NCBI RefSeq assembly: GCF_023806625.1
Contig: NZ_JAMTDX010000008.1
Span: forward strand, 62,001 to 126,000
Direction of reading: 5' to 3'
From: Accumulibacter sp.
Lineage (GTDB): Bacteria; Pseudomonadota; Gammaproteobacteria; Burkholderiales; Rhodocyclaceae
DNA length: 64,000 bases
This document shows, piece after piece, positions 62,554 through 64,000 of this stretch. Within the stretch, counting starts at the first letter, position 1. Each line of letters begins with the position of its first letter. Both the position numbers and the translations under genes were made by a program. Under the pieces are notes generated by a model, which saw only the letters and a program-made list of their open reading frames with translations, made no database searches and had not been told where the DNA came from.

Positions 62554-63773
62554 AGCCCCAGGCCGATCATGACCATACCGCTGCCCAGCCTGAGCCAGCG
62601 ACCCTCGCGCTCCTGCAGCCTGCGCCGTGACAGCGTGACGACCCCGACGGCCAGCACGATGGCGTCGTCGAACATGTAAGCCAGAACGTAGAGCAGCAGA
62701 TACGCATGATAGGTCCATGGGTCGAGCTGCCGAAGGGTCAGGATGCGCGTGTACAGCGCCGGAAAGCCCGAGGTGCAGAGGAGTTCGACGATCTGGACGA
62801 GCAGGCCGAGAATCACTGTGCCGACGATTGCCGCGCCCGTTCTACGGGCCTGCAGGATGCCGCGCAAGCGCGCGTAGATTCCCGGCCGGGCCTTCTCGGG
62901 AATGGCCAGCAACGGCGCCGAGCCGGGTGCCAGCCCGTCGTTCACGTTGAGCAGACCGGCGGCCATCGCAACCGCCGCGATGATCAGTTCCGAGCTGCGG
63001 GAGAGGCCGATCAGCAGGTACAGGTGCAGCCACGCGGCCATCAGCAGGTAGTAAACGACCGCCTCGACGAGGACGAAGGTCCCGGCGATGGCCAGCATCC
63101 GCCAACGGTCGTTCAACGGAGCGAGGAGCGAAATCATCAGGATCAGCACCCACATCGAACACGGATTGAAGCCGTCGAGCAGCCCGATGGCCAGCGTGAA
63201 GGCAGGCAGGCCGACTTCTTCCAGAGACACCCGGAAGCCGAGCAGACTGACCTCGAAAGCCGGTTCCGGCTGGCCGACGGGACAGACGAGACCGGTCTCA
63301 GCCGGGCAGGCGGCGGAATTCACACCCGAGGACTCGCCGGCATTCGGAGTCCCGGCGTGTCCTGAAAGGGCTTCGCGAAGCGCACGGTCGCTCCCCGCCT
63401 CGACCGAGAACCCTACGTGGAGCGCATCCCCGACCAGGATCGCCGGCACCGCAACGCGGGCGCCTCGAGCCCTGGCGATCGTCTGCAGACGTTCGATCGC
63501 CGCCGGATCCCGATCGAGGTGGTGAACGATGAGATGCAGCCCCGGCCGCTCCTCGCGCAGATCGGACAGGAAGGCCTCGGCCGCCGCGCAGTGTGGGCAG
63601 CCTTCACGGACGAACAGCTCGACGGTCGGTTCGCTGGCTGCCTCGTCTCCTGGAGCGGCAGCGACGACACGAGGGACGAGCGAGGCCGTCAGGCTGACGG
63701 ACAGCCAGAGCAGCCAGCGGAGCAAGGCCTCGGCCAGCGATCGCCAGCGCGAGACAGCCAGACCTCGAACCAT
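62532..63773 (-). CDS. Glutaredoxin-like domain fused to CcdA-like membrane domain
   Basis: A 413-residue protein: signal/anchor (about 14-40), a periplasmic glutaredoxin-like domain with FVREGCPHCAAAEAFLSDLR (CPHC, near 59) and a second Cys pair (AACPAETGLVCPVG, near 155), then six membrane helices (about 185-412) related to DsbD/CcdA (GFNPCSMWVLILMISLL, LLCTSGFPALYTRI). The two intramembrane Cys fit a thiol shuttle. It probably moves reducing power across the membrane to periplasmic thiols. It is convergent with the CapA-like gene. Confidence 0.82.
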   Translation of the reverse strand: MVRGLAVSRWRSLAEALLRWLLWLSVSLTASLVPRVVAAAPGDEAASEPTVELFVREGCPHCAAAEAFLSDLREERPGLHLIVHHLDRDPAAIERLQTIARARGARVAVPAILVGDALHVGFSVEAGSDRALREALSGHAGTPNAGESSGVNSAACPAETGLVCPVGQPEPAFEVSLLGFRVSLEEVGLPAFTLAIGLLDGFNPCSMWVLILMISLLAPLNDRWRMLAIAGTFVLVEAVVYYLLMAAWLHLYLLIGLSRSSELIIAAVAMAAGLLNVNDGLAPGSAPLLAIPEKARPGIYARLRGILQARRTGAAIVGTVILGLLVQIVELLCTSGFPALYTRILTLRQLDPWTYHAYLLLYVLAYMFDDAIVLAVGVVTLSRRRLQEREGRWLRLGSGMVMIGLGLYLLVGS

Positions 63774-64000
63774 TCGTCGGGCAGCAGAGCAGACTCACCT
63801 GGCCGGAGCACGGTACCGCGCCAGACAGGGCAAGTCTAGCGTCTTCCGGGCCGCCGCGCACGCGTCACGACTGGCCGGGTCGGCGATGAACCCTTGCTCG
63901 CCGCGTAGGGTTCTGCCCGGCCGCCTGTGCCGACGCAGCGCTCCCTCGACCGACGCACTCAGTGCTTCGGCGTGCGGACGGTGGTGTGCGACTGATGGTG
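63774..64000. other. Right-edge region, no gene recognised
   Basis: 227 bases upstream of the glutaredoxin-CcdA gene. No open frame with coding character or repeat seen. The promoter of that gene should lie here. Confidence 0.4.

Overview
High-GC bacterial chromosome segment with dense, ordinary betaproteobacterial gene content and no mobile elements, rRNA, tRNA or CRISPR that I can see. Gene order (gloB-methyltransferase-rnhA-dnaQ; yceD-rpmF-plsX-fabH-fabD-fabG-acpP-fabF; rluC divergent from rne; argC-erpA; hslVU) and protein style point to the Rhodocyclales. Two PiT phosphate transporters with three PhoU-like DUF47 proteins, and a cytochrome b fused to ferredoxin, flavin and NAD domains, make a Candidatus Accumulibacter-like polyphosphate-accumulating organism the best guess. 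That is an inference; no marker gene in the window proves it.

Layout. 1-10.4 kb: rmuC (cut by the left edge), a giant AsmA/DUF748 envelope protein, a CheY-like regulator, gloB-methyltransferase-rnhA-dnaQ, two small unknowns and a metallophosphatase coupled to a P-loop NTPase. 11-15.7 kb: phosphate uptake block (two PiT, three DUF47). 15.9-20.3 kb: a ParA-type ATPase coupled to a basic Lys/Ala-rich protein, then a MalT-like LuxR regulator. 20.6-26 kb: acyltransferase, rbgA, methyltransferase, nadB and a YgfX-like protein. 26-32.7 kb: fatty-acid synthesis operon. 32.7-42 kb: maf, tetrapyrrole-methylase-like gene, sppA, Rieske protein, gph, rluC, rne, argC, erpA. 42-55 kb: respiratory island. 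55.5-63.8 kb: ATP-grasp, LMW-phosphatase, hslUV, a STAS protein, a CapA-like protein and a glutaredoxin-CcdA-like fusion.

The respiratory island is the most interesting part. It holds two different heme A synthase homologues, a B-type (ba3-like) heme-copper oxidase with a 49-residue accessory peptide, ctaB and an SCO protein. After these come two related cytochrome b fusions: cytochrome b + two [4Fe-4S] + MvhD-like domain, and cytochrome b + [2Fe-2S] + FAD + NAD(P) domain. A small anchored protein of unknown function lies between them. A convergent pair closes the island: a TlpA-like thioredoxin and a second oxidase-like subunit I that has lost the His-His pair of CuB. FNR/ANR-type boxes lie upstream of the ba3 operon and of the first fusion, which suggests oxygen-linked control. 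I infer that the island exchanges electrons between the quinone pool, ferredoxin or NAD(P)H and low-oxygen respiration, which would suit an organism cycling between anaerobic and aerobic phases.

A second non-coding signal is a dispersed repeat with four copies. Three of these end exactly on the stop codon of a minus-strand gene.
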